Source of the DNA: an uncultured Spirochaetaceae bacterium
GTDB lineage: Bacteria > Spirochaetota > Spirochaetia > Sphaerochaetales > Sphaerochaetaceae
Assembly: GCA_900315435.1 (NCBI GenBank)
Contig: OMYY01000002.1
Span: 1-64,000 of the forward strand
Direction of reading: 5' to 3'
DNA: 64,000 bases
The first letter of the stretch is position 1; every line of letters begins with the position of its first letter. The notes under the pieces are model-generated. The model made no database searches and was not told the DNA's origin. It saw only the letters and a list, made by a program, of their open reading frames with translations. Of this stretch, positions 41,677 to 49,423 are shown piece after piece. A program made the translations under genes and the position numbers.

Positions 41677-43038
41677 TTACAGGTTGTAGATATTGATGGT
41701 TGCCTTGGGCGGAACAGCGAGAATCTCTTTCAACTCAGGATGCTTGGCAAGCTGGGCGGGAAGGGCTCTTGCTCTGCCCTTGTTCACGTAGTTCGGATCC
41801 TCGAAGGAGTAGTGGAAGTTGGTATGGACGTCGTAGGTGCCCTCCATCAAGGCGTGGGCGTCTTCGGCGATCACCAGCTCCTCGTCGGTCGGAATGACGA
41901 AGATCTTGACCTTGCTGTCTTCTGCGGAGATGCACTCTTCGGCGTTGCGGCAATGGCAGATGTCGTTCTTGTGCTGGTCCAGCTTGATGCCGAAGAACTC
42001 CAGGTTCTTGCAGGCGCCACGGCGGATCTGCTCGCCCATCTCGCCGACACCGGCGGTGAAGACGATGGCGTCAACCCTGCCGAGCAGGGCGCAGTAGGCG
42101 CCGATGTACTTGTTCAGTCTGTGGCACTCCATGTCGACTCCAAGCTGCGCCTTGGCGTTGCCTTCCAAGGCGGCCTTCTGCACGTCACGGCGGTCACTCA
42201 TGCCGCAAATACCAATCAAGCCGCTCTTCTTGTTCAAGGCGGTGTCCATCTCGCTGGCGGTCATGCCGGTCTTGTGCATGATGTAGGGCATGATGGCCGG
42301 GTCCATATCGCCGGAGCGGGTACCCATGACCAGACCCTCAAGCGGGGTCAGGCCCATGCTGGTGTCGATGCAGACGCCATTCTTGACAGCCGCGACGGAA
42401 GCGCCGTTGCCGATGTGGCAGATGATGACGTTGGTGTCCTTGTTCTCCTTGCCGAGCAGGACCGCGGCACGCTTGGCACAGTACAGGTGGCTGGTGCCAT
42501 GGAAACCATAGCGGCGGACGCTGTACTTGGTGTACCACTCATAGGGAAGGGCGTACATGAAGGCTTCCGGCGGCATGGTCTGGTGGAACGCGGTATCCAT
42601 GACGATCGCCTGCGGGACGTTGGGGAGAGCCTTGCGGGCGACTTCGATACCCATGATGTTGGCCGGCATGTGAAGCGGCCCGAGGGGAACCACCTTCTTC
42701 AGGTCTTCGATGACCTGGTCGGTGACCAGCGCGGACTTCTTGAAATATTCGCCGCCGTGCAGGACCCTATGGCCGACAGCCCCGATCTCCTTCAGGTCGG
42801 TGATGACGCCGTAGGTCGGATCCTGCAGCATCTTCAAGATCATGTCGATCGCTTCCTTATGGGTTGGAGCGGAGAAGGTCGCATCGTACTCTTCCTTGCC
42901 CTGAGATTTCTGCTCAATGGTGGAATACTCCTGGCCGATTCTCTCGACAATGCCCACGCAAAGAACGTCTTTCTTCTCCCAGTCGTACACCTGGTATTTG
43001 GCGGAAGAAGATCCGCAGTTCAAACACAGAATAACCAT
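41677..43038 (-). CDS. ackA: Acetate kinase with C-terminal extension
   Basis: A 453-residue kinase that makes ATP and acetate from acetyl-phosphate. The N-terminal N-C-G-S-S-S-A-K-Y, the R-Y-G-F-H-G-T-S-H signature, H-I-G-N-G-A-S, G-T-R-S-G-D-M-D-P and F-T-A-G-V-G-E motifs are intact. The enzyme normally ends near the I-P-T-D-E-E-L-V-I-A-E-D motif at about residue 400. Here some 45-50 residues follow (Y-S-F-E-D-P-N-Y-V-N-K-G, then a Lys/Pro-rich end), an unusual tail. AGGAG precedes the ATG. No pta gene is adjacent. Confidence 0.95.
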   Translation of the reverse strand: MVILCLNCGSSSAKYQVYDWEKKDVLCVGIVERIGQEYSTIEQKSQGKEEYDATFSAPTHKEAIDMILKMLQDPTYGVITDLKEIGAVGHRVLHGGEYFKKSALVTDQVIEDLKKVVPLGPLHMPANIMGIEVARKALPNVPQAIVMDTAFHQTMPPEAFMYALPYEWYTKYSVRRYGFHGTSHLYCAKRAAVLLGKENKDTNVIICHIGNGASVAAVKNGVCIDTSMGLTPLEGLVMGTRSGDMDPAIMPYIMHKTGMTASEMDTALNKKSGLIGICGMSDRRDVQKAALEGNAKAQLGVDMECHRLNKYIGAYCALLGRVDAIVFTAGVGEMGEQIRRGACKNLEFFGIKLDQHKNDICHCRNAEECISAEDSKVKIFVIPTDEELVIAEDAHALMEGTYDVHTNFHYSFEDPNYVNKGRARALPAQLAKHPELKEILAVPPKATINIYNL

Positions 43039-43158
43039 CCTGAAACTCCTATTGATTGTGTGATGATGCCCATGAAATGCACGGGTTTATTCTAACGAGC
43101 ATGGCCCGCCGAATCAACGGTTCCGACAGATTCTTCCAGAAACTCCGTTGTATAGGAT

Positions 43159-44157
43159 ATGTGGAGCATTTTCCTTGTCTGTATGCTGGTCTCTCTCCCG
43201 CTTTCCGCTTCGAGCGTGGAGAACGAGATGGGGGGGAAGCGAAGCCGGTTGGTCCTGGATGGATCATGGCTGCGTGCGACAATAGTCTACGACCGGAAAA
43301 GCGGGACCGCGACGCTTGACGGGCTTGGCATTGACCTTGGAATGCTATCTTATGGGCCGCACGGGTGGGAAAAGCGGACGAGCTTTCCCCTGTTCGCATC
43401 CTGGGAATTCGTGCTGGGCAATGGAGGCGTACGGGCTTCTGGGCCCTTTCCGGACCCGTCAAGCCCCTCGATGGTGGGAGCTTTTGTCGTCGGTTCCGGA
43501 TTCCGGCTGGAAGTGGATGCCTTCGCGTTTGCCCGGAGGAATCAGGCGGAACCTACAGCCATGCTCTTCCGTCCATCGGTGGCAGACACCCCCGGAGGGG
43601 TTCTCGCCCGTCTAGAACTTGCCTCAGGCACTGCCAGCTCGGTCTGGGAACTGGTGGTGACCGAACAGCTCGGCGTGACGGGATATGTGGACGGAAACAT
43701 TGCCCTGGGCAATCTGGCCTTCACTGTCTGCTATGGTCATCCCCAGTGGCCGCTCTCCTACCGGATCCGGCTCAATGGTGGCATGGTCAGGGCTGATTTC
43801 GAGCGGCATTACGGACCTACACCGCTGTTCCGTGGCAAGACGCGCAATGAGCGCAGACAGTGGAAAGTGTCTTTGTCCGGTCAGGACTGGAGCCTTGCGA
43901 TAGGCTCCTCCAAACGGAACAACCTGCGCGCAAGAATCGTGGTGGAGGCAAGCATGCGTGCGTGGGAACTGAAAGCAACCCTTCAGAAAGGTACTATGAG
44001 ATCCTGGTCTTTTTCCTGGCGGAACCAGAATCTGCTTCTCGGTTACGGCTCCTCGGGCTTGTTCTGTTCGTTGGTGTGGGAAGAGGAAAGGTGGCGGTGG
44101 AGCTTGGAGTCAAAGGCGGGAAGGCGGATTTCCCTGAAGGTCCGTTATGCGTGGTGA
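43159..44157 (+). CDS. Probable outer-membrane or exported beta-rich protein, unknown family
   Basis: A 332-residue protein with a short signal peptide (I-F-L-V-C-M-L-V-S-L-P-L-S-A-S). The body alternates polar and aromatic residues in short strands (for example W-E-F-V-L-G, Y-R-I-R-L-N-G-G, W-S-L-A-I-G, S-W-S-F-S-W-R-N) and ends in an aromatic residue (R-Y-A-W). Both are typical of beta-barrel outer-membrane proteins. I do not recognise a family. The start is uncertain: ATG 43159 lies directly against TAGGAT, and ATG 43183 is an alternative. Its 3' end overlaps murB (convergent) by 48 bases. Confidence 0.6.
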   Translation: MWSIFLVCMLVSLPLSASSVENEMGGKRSRLVLDGSWLRATIVYDRKSGTATLDGLGIDLGMLSYGPHGWEKRTSFPLFASWEFVLGNGGVRASGPFPDPSSPSMVGAFVVGSGFRLEVDAFAFARRNQAEPTAMLFRPSVADTPGGVLARLELASGTASSVWELVVTEQLGVTGYVDGNIALGNLAFTVCYGHPQWPLSYRIRLNGGMVRADFERHYGPTPLFRGKTRNERRQWKVSLSGQDWSLAIGSSKRNNLRARIVVEASMRAWELKATLQKGTMRSWSFSWRNQNLLLGYGSSGLFCSLVWEEERWRWSLESKAGRRISLKVRYAW

Positions 44158-45069
44158 CGGGCGGCCGAGGAAGTGGACTTCATATGCGAGCTCCACTCCG
44201 GTCTGTTGTCTGACCGTGTTCCTGATTTCCTCTCCGAGCAGGTACAGGTCATCACTGGTCGCTTCTCCGGTGTTGACCACGAAGTTGGCATGGTAGGGGC
44301 TGACCATCGCGCCCCCGATCCGCTTGCCTTTCAGACCGCACGCCTCGATCAGCTTCCCTGCCGTTTCTCCTTCAGGATTCTTGAAGAAGCAACCGCAGGA
44401 GGGCCAGTCGAACTGGTGGTTCGCCCTTCGCGTCCGCATGGCTCCTTCCTTGATCGTGCGCAGCGGGGCGGTCTGCTTGGTCGGGTGGAGCAGGAATCCT
44501 GCCTCGTAGATGATGGCGCCATCGATGTGCTTGAAGGGACTTTCCCTGTTTCCGAAATCCTCTGGATACGCCTCGAGTCGTCTCAGCTCTCCGTTCCGGT
44601 CGATCCAGTCGACGTAGTAGAGATGGCTGCTGATCGTGGTGCCGCCTGCCCCGGCGTTGCCGAAGACGGCCCCGCCGACGGTACCGGGAATGCCGCCGAG
44701 CATTTCCAACCCTGCGAGTCCGGCATCGATGGAAAGGTTGATCGCCTTGTCCAGCTGCATGCCCGCCCTGGCGCAGAAGAGAACGCCGTTGATGTGGCAA
44801 CGGGTCAGATGGGTGGTGATGATCGTCAGGCCGGGGATTCCCCTGTCGCTGATGACGCAGTTGGTCGCCGATCCGATGATGGTCACCGGCATATGCTGTT
44901 CGTCCGCCCAGGCAAGCGCGGCACGGATGTCATGGAAATCCTTGCAATACAAAGCGTAGTCCGCCCTTCCACGGGTATGCATCGAACTGTGGGGATTCAG
45001 GTCGAAATCCTTGAGGAGCAATTCGGTTATGTTGATTTTTTCCCTAGGCGGAAGTACATTGGATTCCAT
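44110..45069 (-). CDS. murB: UDP-N-acetylenolpyruvoylglucosamine reductase
   Basis: A 319-residue FAD enzyme of peptidoglycan precursor synthesis that reduces enolpyruvyl-UDP-GlcNAc to UDP-MurNAc. FAD-binding motifs: I-G-S-A-T-N-C, G-I-P-G-T-V-G-G-A-V-F-G-N-A-G-A. The catalytic proton donor, Ser in E. coli MurB (G-S-F-F-K-N-P), is Cys here (C-G-C-F-F-K-N-P). C-terminal H-A-N-F-V-V-N and a final Glu-containing E-L-A-Y-E-V follow. ATG 45069 lies six bases after a TATACT box, without an SD. Confidence 0.93.
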   Translation of the reverse strand: MESNVLPPREKINITELLLKDFDLNPHSSMHTRGRADYALYCKDFHDIRAALAWADEQHMPVTIIGSATNCVISDRGIPGLTIITTHLTRCHINGVLFCARAGMQLDKAINLSIDAGLAGLEMLGGIPGTVGGAVFGNAGAGGTTISSHLYYVDWIDRNGELRRLEAYPEDFGNRESPFKHIDGAIIYEAGFLLHPTKQTAPLRTIKEGAMRTRRANHQFDWPSCGCFFKNPEGETAGKLIEACGLKGKRIGGAMVSPYHANFVVNTGEATSDDLYLLGEEIRNTVRQQTGVELAYEVHFLGRPSPRITDLQGNPPSRL

Positions 45070-45075
45070 ACGGTG

Positions 45076-45105
45076 AGTATACCTTGTCGGCTTGAAGGCT
45101 GGCAA
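45076..45105 (-). promoter_or_regulatory. murB promoter, leaderless geometry
   Basis: On the minus strand TTGCCA (45105-45100), 18 bases, TATACT (45081-45076), six bases, then ATG at 45069. No SD is present. Confidence 0.7.
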
Positions 45106-45124
45106 TCGTCGGAAGGAGCAGAGT

Positions 45125-46543
45125 ATGAGTATACGTGTCTATAACACGATGAGCCGAAGTGTGGAAGAATTCGTCCCCCTGAAAACGGGGTTTGTGGGCA
45201 TGTATACCTGTGGACCCACCGTCTACAACTATGCACATATCGGCAATCTGAGGACCTTTCTCTTCGAGGACCTGTTGAAGCGCATGCTGATGTACAACGG
45301 CTACAAGGTCAAGCATGTCATGAACATCACCGATGTCGGCCATCTGACCGGTGACGGAGACGAGGGAGAGGACAAGGTGGAGAAAATGGCCCACAAGATG
45401 CACAAGACATCCTGGGAAATCGCCGACTTCTACACCAAGGCATTCTTCAAGGACTATGACTCGCTGAACATCATCCGGCCGACGGTCGTCTGCAAGGCTA
45501 CCGACCACATCAAGGAGATGATCGCGTTGATCCAACGCTTGGAGGAGAAGGGGCACACCTATATCTCCGGAGGCAACGTCTACTTCGACATCTCCTCGAT
45601 TTCCGACTATGGCAAGCTGGCAAGGCTGAAGCTGGACTCCCTGCAGGACGCCCACCGCGACGATATCTTCCTTGACGGAAACAAGAAGAACCCGAAGGAT
45701 TTCGTGCTCTGGTTCACCAACAGCAAGTTCGGCAACCAGGAGATGATGTGGGACTCTCCATGGGGTCGTGGATTTCCTGGCTGGCATATCGAGTGCTCCG
45801 CCATGAGCATGAAATATCTGGGCGAGTCCTTCGACTTCCACTGCGGTGGCATCGACGCCATTCCCGTCCACCACACCAACGAGATTGCCCAGAGCGAGGC
45901 TGCGACCGGGCACAAATGGGTCAATTACTGGATGCACGGCGAGTTTCTCTTGGACGACAGCGGAAAGATGAGCAAGAGCAATGGCGAGTTCTTGACGATG
46001 AGCGTGCTGGTCGGCAAAGGCTATGATCCGATGGACTATCGCTATTTTTGCCTTGGTGGCCACTACCGCTCCCAGCTGAAGTTCAGTTGGGAGGCGCTGG
46101 ACGCAGCCCGCAAGGCGAGACTCGGCATCGTCTCGAAGGTGGGAGAGTTGCTTGCCAAGGGTGCCAGAAGAAGCGCCCTTGCCAGCGATGAGGCGAAACG
46201 GCTGAAGGCGGAATTCACCGAGCACATCAATAACGACCTGAGCAGCCCGCGCGCCCTTGCCGACCTGTTCGCCGTCTTCAAGAGCGGCCTTGGCGACGAT
46301 GAGAAATACTCTCTCGTCCTCGATTTCGACCAAGTCCTCGGACTTGAGTTGGACAAGGTGACAGCCAAGCGGGAAGAGGGCGTCCAGGAACTGGATCCCG
46401 AGCTGAAGATGCTGCTCCAGGAACGCGCCGATGCCAAGAAGGCGAAGGATTGGGCCGCCGCGGACCGGATCCGCGCCGCTCTGAAGGCGAAAGGCTTCGT
46501 GGTCAAGGATACTCCTCAGGGACCTGTCCTCGAAAAGAATTGA
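45125..46543 (+). CDS. cysS: Cysteinyl-tRNA synthetase
   Basis: A 472-residue class I synthetase. HIGH is Y-A-H-I-G-N-L-R, KMSKS is G-K-M-S-K-S-N-G. Zinc ligands are the Cys of Y-T-C-G-P-T-V-Y near residue 28, the Cys of I-E-C-S-A-M-S, and His in H-C-G-G-I-D and H-H-T-N-E. Length is normal. ATG 45125 follows GGAAGGAG. It is divergent from murB across a 55-base gap. Confidence 0.96.
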   Translation: MSIRVYNTMSRSVEEFVPLKTGFVGMYTCGPTVYNYAHIGNLRTFLFEDLLKRMLMYNGYKVKHVMNITDVGHLTGDGDEGEDKVEKMAHKMHKTSWEIADFYTKAFFKDYDSLNIIRPTVVCKATDHIKEMIALIQRLEEKGHTYISGGNVYFDISSISDYGKLARLKLDSLQDAHRDDIFLDGNKKNPKDFVLWFTNSKFGNQEMMWDSPWGRGFPGWHIECSAMSMKYLGESFDFHCGGIDAIPVHHTNEIAQSEAATGHKWVNYWMHGEFLLDDSGKMSKSNGEFLTMSVLVGKGYDPMDYRYFCLGGHYRSQLKFSWEALDAARKARLGIVSKVGELLAKGARRSALASDEAKRLKAEFTEHINNDLSSPRALADLFAVFKSGLGDDEKYSLVLDFDQVLGLELDKVTAKREEGVQELDPELKMLLQERADAKKAKDWAAADRIRAALKAKGFVVKDTPQGPVLEKN

Positions 46544-46568
46544 TGTTGTAACTTTCTGGAGAGGTCAT

Positions 46569-47099
46569 TTGTTGTCAGGTATGGAAGTGCAAAGCAACGA
46601 TGAGCAATGCTTCCGTCAGGTGTACCGAAGTTTTTTCCCCATGTTGCTCCGCGTGGTGTACCACATAACGAACAACGAGGACATGGCTGAGGAAATCTGT
46701 CAGGAAGCGTTCATCAGGTTTTATGACAAAGCGATGACGTTCCCGAGCGAGGACGACGCCAAGTATTGGTTGATCCGGGTCGCGAAAAACCTGGCGATCA
46801 ACCAGGTGAAGCGACGCGCGAGGGAATTGGGAATGGTGGAAAAGCTGAAGAAGCTTCCCCAGACCCCGCAGCAGGACGGTGTCCAGAAGCTATTGGAGAA
46901 AGAGGCCACAGAAGAGGTCCGGAAAGCAATAGCGGATCTGCCGGAGAAATTCCGTTTGGTCATCGTGATGAAGGAATACACCGACATGGACTACAAGCAG
47001 ATTGGTCAGGCGTTGCACATTTCCGTGAGTAATGTGAAGGTGAGGGCCTTCCGGGCAAGGAAAATGCTGGAAGCCGCCCTTCGCCGGAGCAGGGAGTGA
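46569..47099 (+). CDS. ECF-type RNA polymerase sigma factor
   Basis: A 176-residue extracytoplasmic-function sigma-70 family protein. Region 2 (about 20-85; E-E-I-C-Q-E-A-F-I-R-F-Y, W-L-I-R-V-A-K-N-L-A-I-N) melts and reads the -10. Region 4 (about 115-170; L-P-E-K-F-R-L-V-I-V-M-K-E-Y-T-D-M-D-Y-K-Q-I-G-Q-A-L) reads the -35. TTG 46569 or 46572 with GGAGAGG fits better than ATG 46581. It is immediately followed by, and overlaps the possible GTG start of, a zinc-finger anti-sigma factor. The stimulus is unknown. Confidence 0.9.
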   Translation: MLSGMEVQSNDEQCFRQVYRSFFPMLLRVVYHITNNEDMAEEICQEAFIRFYDKAMTFPSEDDAKYWLIRVAKNLAINQVKRRARELGMVEKLKKLPQTPQQDGVQKLLEKEATEEVRKAIADLPEKFRLVIVMKEYTDMDYKQIGQALHISVSNVKVRAFRARKMLEAALRRSRE

Positions 47100-47101
47100 G
47101 C

Positions 47102-47635
47102 ATGTGCGTTGATGACGAGTTACTGAGCGCCTATCTGGACGGAGAGCTTCAGGAGCCTTGGAGAACCCAGGTCGAGCAGCACCTGCACTATTGCAGTGCC
47201 TGCAAGAACCGTTTTGAGCAACTGAAGGCCCTTGACGCGAAGCTTCAGTCCGTGACGCTGAGTGATGACGAGATCAAGCAGAGACAGGATCGGGTGTTGG
47301 CCTATTTCGAACGAAGCCGCTTTCCCCAACAGAAGAAAGCAGGTCTCTTCCGGAAAAAGGTGCAGGTGCGGCTTGTACCTGCATTGCTTTCCAGCGCGGC
47401 AGCCTTTGTGATTGTGTTCATCGGAGCCTTCGTGCTCTTCGGAACCAACACGAAACAGACGGAAACGCTGTTGCCCGGCATCGCCAGTCCGGTGGATAGC
47501 GCCAACATCCGCCAGGTATCCGAGGTCAGGCCCCAGTCGTTGGACGCCTATTCGGTCGACCAGATTGTGGATTACCTGGAGCAGAAGGGCTATGCGGTGG
47601 AATTGCATCTGAAGGCGGTCGAACCAATCAGGTAA
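47102..47635 (+). CDS. Membrane anti-sigma factor with zf-HC2 domain
   Basis: A 177-residue protein. The N-terminal zinc anti-sigma domain (residues 1-50) holds the H-x3-C-x2-C motif (H-L-H-Y-C-S-A-C). A single transmembrane helix lies at about 85-110 (L-L-S-S-A-A-A-F-V-I-V-F-I-G-A-F-V-L-F-G). About 65 residues follow outside, probably the sensory part. It should hold the preceding sigma factor inactive at the membrane. ATG 47102 or GTG 47096 are possible starts; both overlap or abut the sigma gene. Confidence 0.88.
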   Translation: MCVDDELLSAYLDGELQEPWRTQVEQHLHYCSACKNRFEQLKALDAKLQSVTLSDDEIKQRQDRVLAYFERSRFPQQKKAGLFRKKVQVRLVPALLSSAAAFVIVFIGAFVLFGTNTKQTETLLPGIASPVDSANIRQVSEVRPQSLDAYSVDQIVDYLEQKGYAVELHLKAVEPIR

Positions 47636-47662
47636 GGCCAAAAGCAACCCTCTCTGTTGCAT

Positions 47663-47699
47663 ACAAAGCCCCCCAAAGGATGATTCCCGGGGGCTTTGT
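47663..47699 (+). terminator. Intrinsic terminator of the sigma/anti-sigma operon
   Basis: An 11-base-pair stem ACAAAGCCCCC/GGGGGCTTTGT (47663-47673, 47689-47699), followed by CGTTTT. Confidence 0.85.
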
Positions 47700-47717
47700 C
47701 GTTTTCTAGAGGGCTTG

Positions 47718-47882
47718 TCATCGTAGCGTATGGAGCTCGCTGAAAATCTCGTCGGCCTCTTTGCCGCTGAGAACGATGCCGTAATCAAACGCGATTTGTT
47801 TGATGGCCCTGCTGTCCTTTGCTCCCATCAGTTCTGCCTTCACCTTGCCAATGATCCGGTCGTACAATTCTGTTGCCTGCAT
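47718..47882 (-). CDS. Small hypothetical protein (54 aa)
   Basis: Family not recognised. ATG 47882 is backed by a strong GAGGGAGG. The product is charged and helical: Y-D-R-I-I-G-K-V-K-A-E-L-M, then I-K-Q-I-A-F-D-Y-G-I-V-L-S-G-K-E-A-D-E-I-F. It reads like a small DNA- or protein-binding helical bundle. It follows the rhodanese gene on the same strand. Confidence 0.55.
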   Translation of the reverse strand: MQATELYDRIIGKVKAELMGAKDSRAIKQIAFDYGIVLSGKEADEIFSELHTLR

Positions 47883-47926
47883 GGAGTACCTCCCTCGACG
47901 AGTTGGAAGAAGTATACCATGGTTTG

Positions 47927-48232
47927 TCAATTTTTGGTGATGGGACCTTTCCAGTCCAGGATGCCGCCCATGTTGGAAAGGTCGGTGTAGCCCAGCTCGT
48001 CCAGCTTGGTCATCGCGTCCTCCGCCCGCAGCCCGCTACGGCAGTAGAGCAGGATTCTGGCGTTTTTGTCCGGGAGTTCTTCCGGTTCTCCCTTGATCGA
48101 CTCGTTGCGGATATTGATTGCTCCGGGAATGTGTCCTGCCTTGAATTCCTCGGGTGTCCTGACATCGACGAGGACCACATGTTTCTCCTCGATCATCCGT
48201 TTTCCTTCTTCTTGGCTGATATCCCGCATCAT
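47927..48232 (-). CDS. Rhodanese-like single-domain protein
   Basis: A 101-residue single rhodanese domain. The catalytic Cys sits in the active loop Y-C-R-S-G-L-R-A, preceded by D-V-R-T-P-E-E-F-K-A-G-H-I-P-G-A-I-N, the CH2A motif. It is a cytosolic sulfur-transfer or thiol-chemistry protein (GlpE/PspE-like); the partner is unknown. AGGAGAG precedes the ATG. It is divergent from mtnA, which handles a sulfur metabolite, though any link is inference. Confidence 0.88.
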   Translation of the reverse strand: MMRDISQEEGKRMIEEKHVVLVDVRTPEEFKAGHIPGAINIRNESIKGEPEELPDKNARILLYCRSGLRAEDAMTKLDELGYTDLSNMGGILDWKGPITKN

Positions 48233-48304
48233 CGTGTGTTCTCTCCTGTCTGGAAGCTACCAACCGGGATGGATTTGGTCAATGCCAGCCGGTTCCTTTT
48301 GTGC

Positions 48305-48310
48305 TACTAT
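48305..48310 (+). promoter_or_regulatory. -10 element of mtnA close to its start codon
   Basis: TACTAT lies seven bases before ATG 48318 and no SD is present. The -35 is not convincing, so this is a weaker case of the leaderless pattern. Confidence 0.4.
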
Positions 48311-48317
48311 TGCTGCT

Positions 48318-49367
48318 ATGAACGACTTTGAAACCGTCTATCTCGATGACAAGACGAGGAAACTGGTCATCCTCGACCAGACCAGACTGCCCAATGAAAT
48401 CACCTATCTCTTTCTGAACGACCCCAAGGAAATCTGGGAAGCCATCTATCTGCTCAAGGTGCGCGGCGCGCCGGCCATCGGTGTCTCTGCCGCCATCGGC
48501 CTGTGGGCCATTCTGGCGCGTGAGCGGTATTCCTCCAAGGAGCAGTTCTTCTCCCGCCTCCATCAGATGGTGGAATACCTGGACAGCGCCCGCCCCACGG
48601 CGGTCAACCTGTCCTGGGCGTTGGAGACGATGGAGCAGGAGGCGTTGGGCCATAGGGATTTTTCGGTCGACGGGATCCTGCAGGTGCTGCACGACAAGGC
48701 GGTGAGGATCCGGGAGGACGACATAGCCATGTGCAAGGCGATCGGGGAACATGCCTTGACACTGGTCAAACCCGGTGACGGCCTGCTTACCCACTGCAAT
48801 GCAGGGCGTCTTGCCACCGTCAAGTACGGAACGGCGACGGCGGTCATGTATCTCGGGCAGGAGCGGGGGTATCATTTCCACGTCTTCTGCGACGAGACCA
48901 GACCGCTTTTGCAGGGTGCCAGGCTTACCGCCTTCGAACTGCACCAGGCCGGCATCGACGTCACTTTGGAGTGCGACGGGATGAGCGCGAGCGCGATGCG
49001 CAAAGGGTTGATCCAGGCGGTCTTCGTGGGGGCTGACCGGGTAGCTGCCAACGGTGATTTCGCCAACAAGATCGGAACCAGCATGCTGGCTCTGGCAGCG
49101 TGGCGCTACCATGTCCCGTTCTACTGCTGCGCCCCTTCAAGCTCGATTGATTTTTCCACCGCCAGCGGGGATGGCATCGTCATCGAGGAACGGAAACCGG
49201 AGGAGGTGACCGACATGTGGTACCAAGCTCCCATGGCTCCTCGGGGCATCAAGGTCTTCAACCCTGCCTTCGACGTGACCGACCATGACTTGGTGACCGG
49301 CATCATCACCGAGAAGGGGATTGCGAGATATCCGTATGACCAGAGTCTCAGAAGGATGCTTGGTTGA
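48318..49367 (+). CDS. mtnA: S-methyl-5-thioribose-1-phosphate isomerase
   Basis: A 349-residue enzyme of the methionine salvage pathway, homologous to eIF2B subunits. Motifs: L-K-V-R-G-A-P-A-I-G-V near residue 50, T-H-C-N-A-G-R-L-A with the catalytic Cys near 157, D-E-T-R-P-L-L-Q-G-A-R-L near 200, and V-G-A-D-R-V-A-A-N-G-D-F-A-N-K-I-G-T with the catalytic Asp near 238. Length and motifs are typical. No other mtn gene is adjacent. ATG 48318 lacks an SD. Confidence 0.92.
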   Translation: MNDFETVYLDDKTRKLVILDQTRLPNEITYLFLNDPKEIWEAIYLLKVRGAPAIGVSAAIGLWAILARERYSSKEQFFSRLHQMVEYLDSARPTAVNLSWALETMEQEALGHRDFSVDGILQVLHDKAVRIREDDIAMCKAIGEHALTLVKPGDGLLTHCNAGRLATVKYGTATAVMYLGQERGYHFHVFCDETRPLLQGARLTAFELHQAGIDVTLECDGMSASAMRKGLIQAVFVGADRVAANGDFANKIGTSMLALAAWRYHVPFYCCAPSSSIDFSTASGDGIVIEERKPEEVTDMWYQAPMAPRGIKVFNPAFDVTDHDLVTGIITEKGIARYPYDQSLRRMLG

Positions 49368-49423
49368 ATCATACGGCTGTTTCCGCTAGTATGGGGGATA
49401 AGTTTTTTCCGCAGGAGGATCGC

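Noticed and set aside
41578-43095. 505-codon plus-strand frame antisense to ackA
   Set aside because: Shadow of acetate kinase; includes the ackA terminator.
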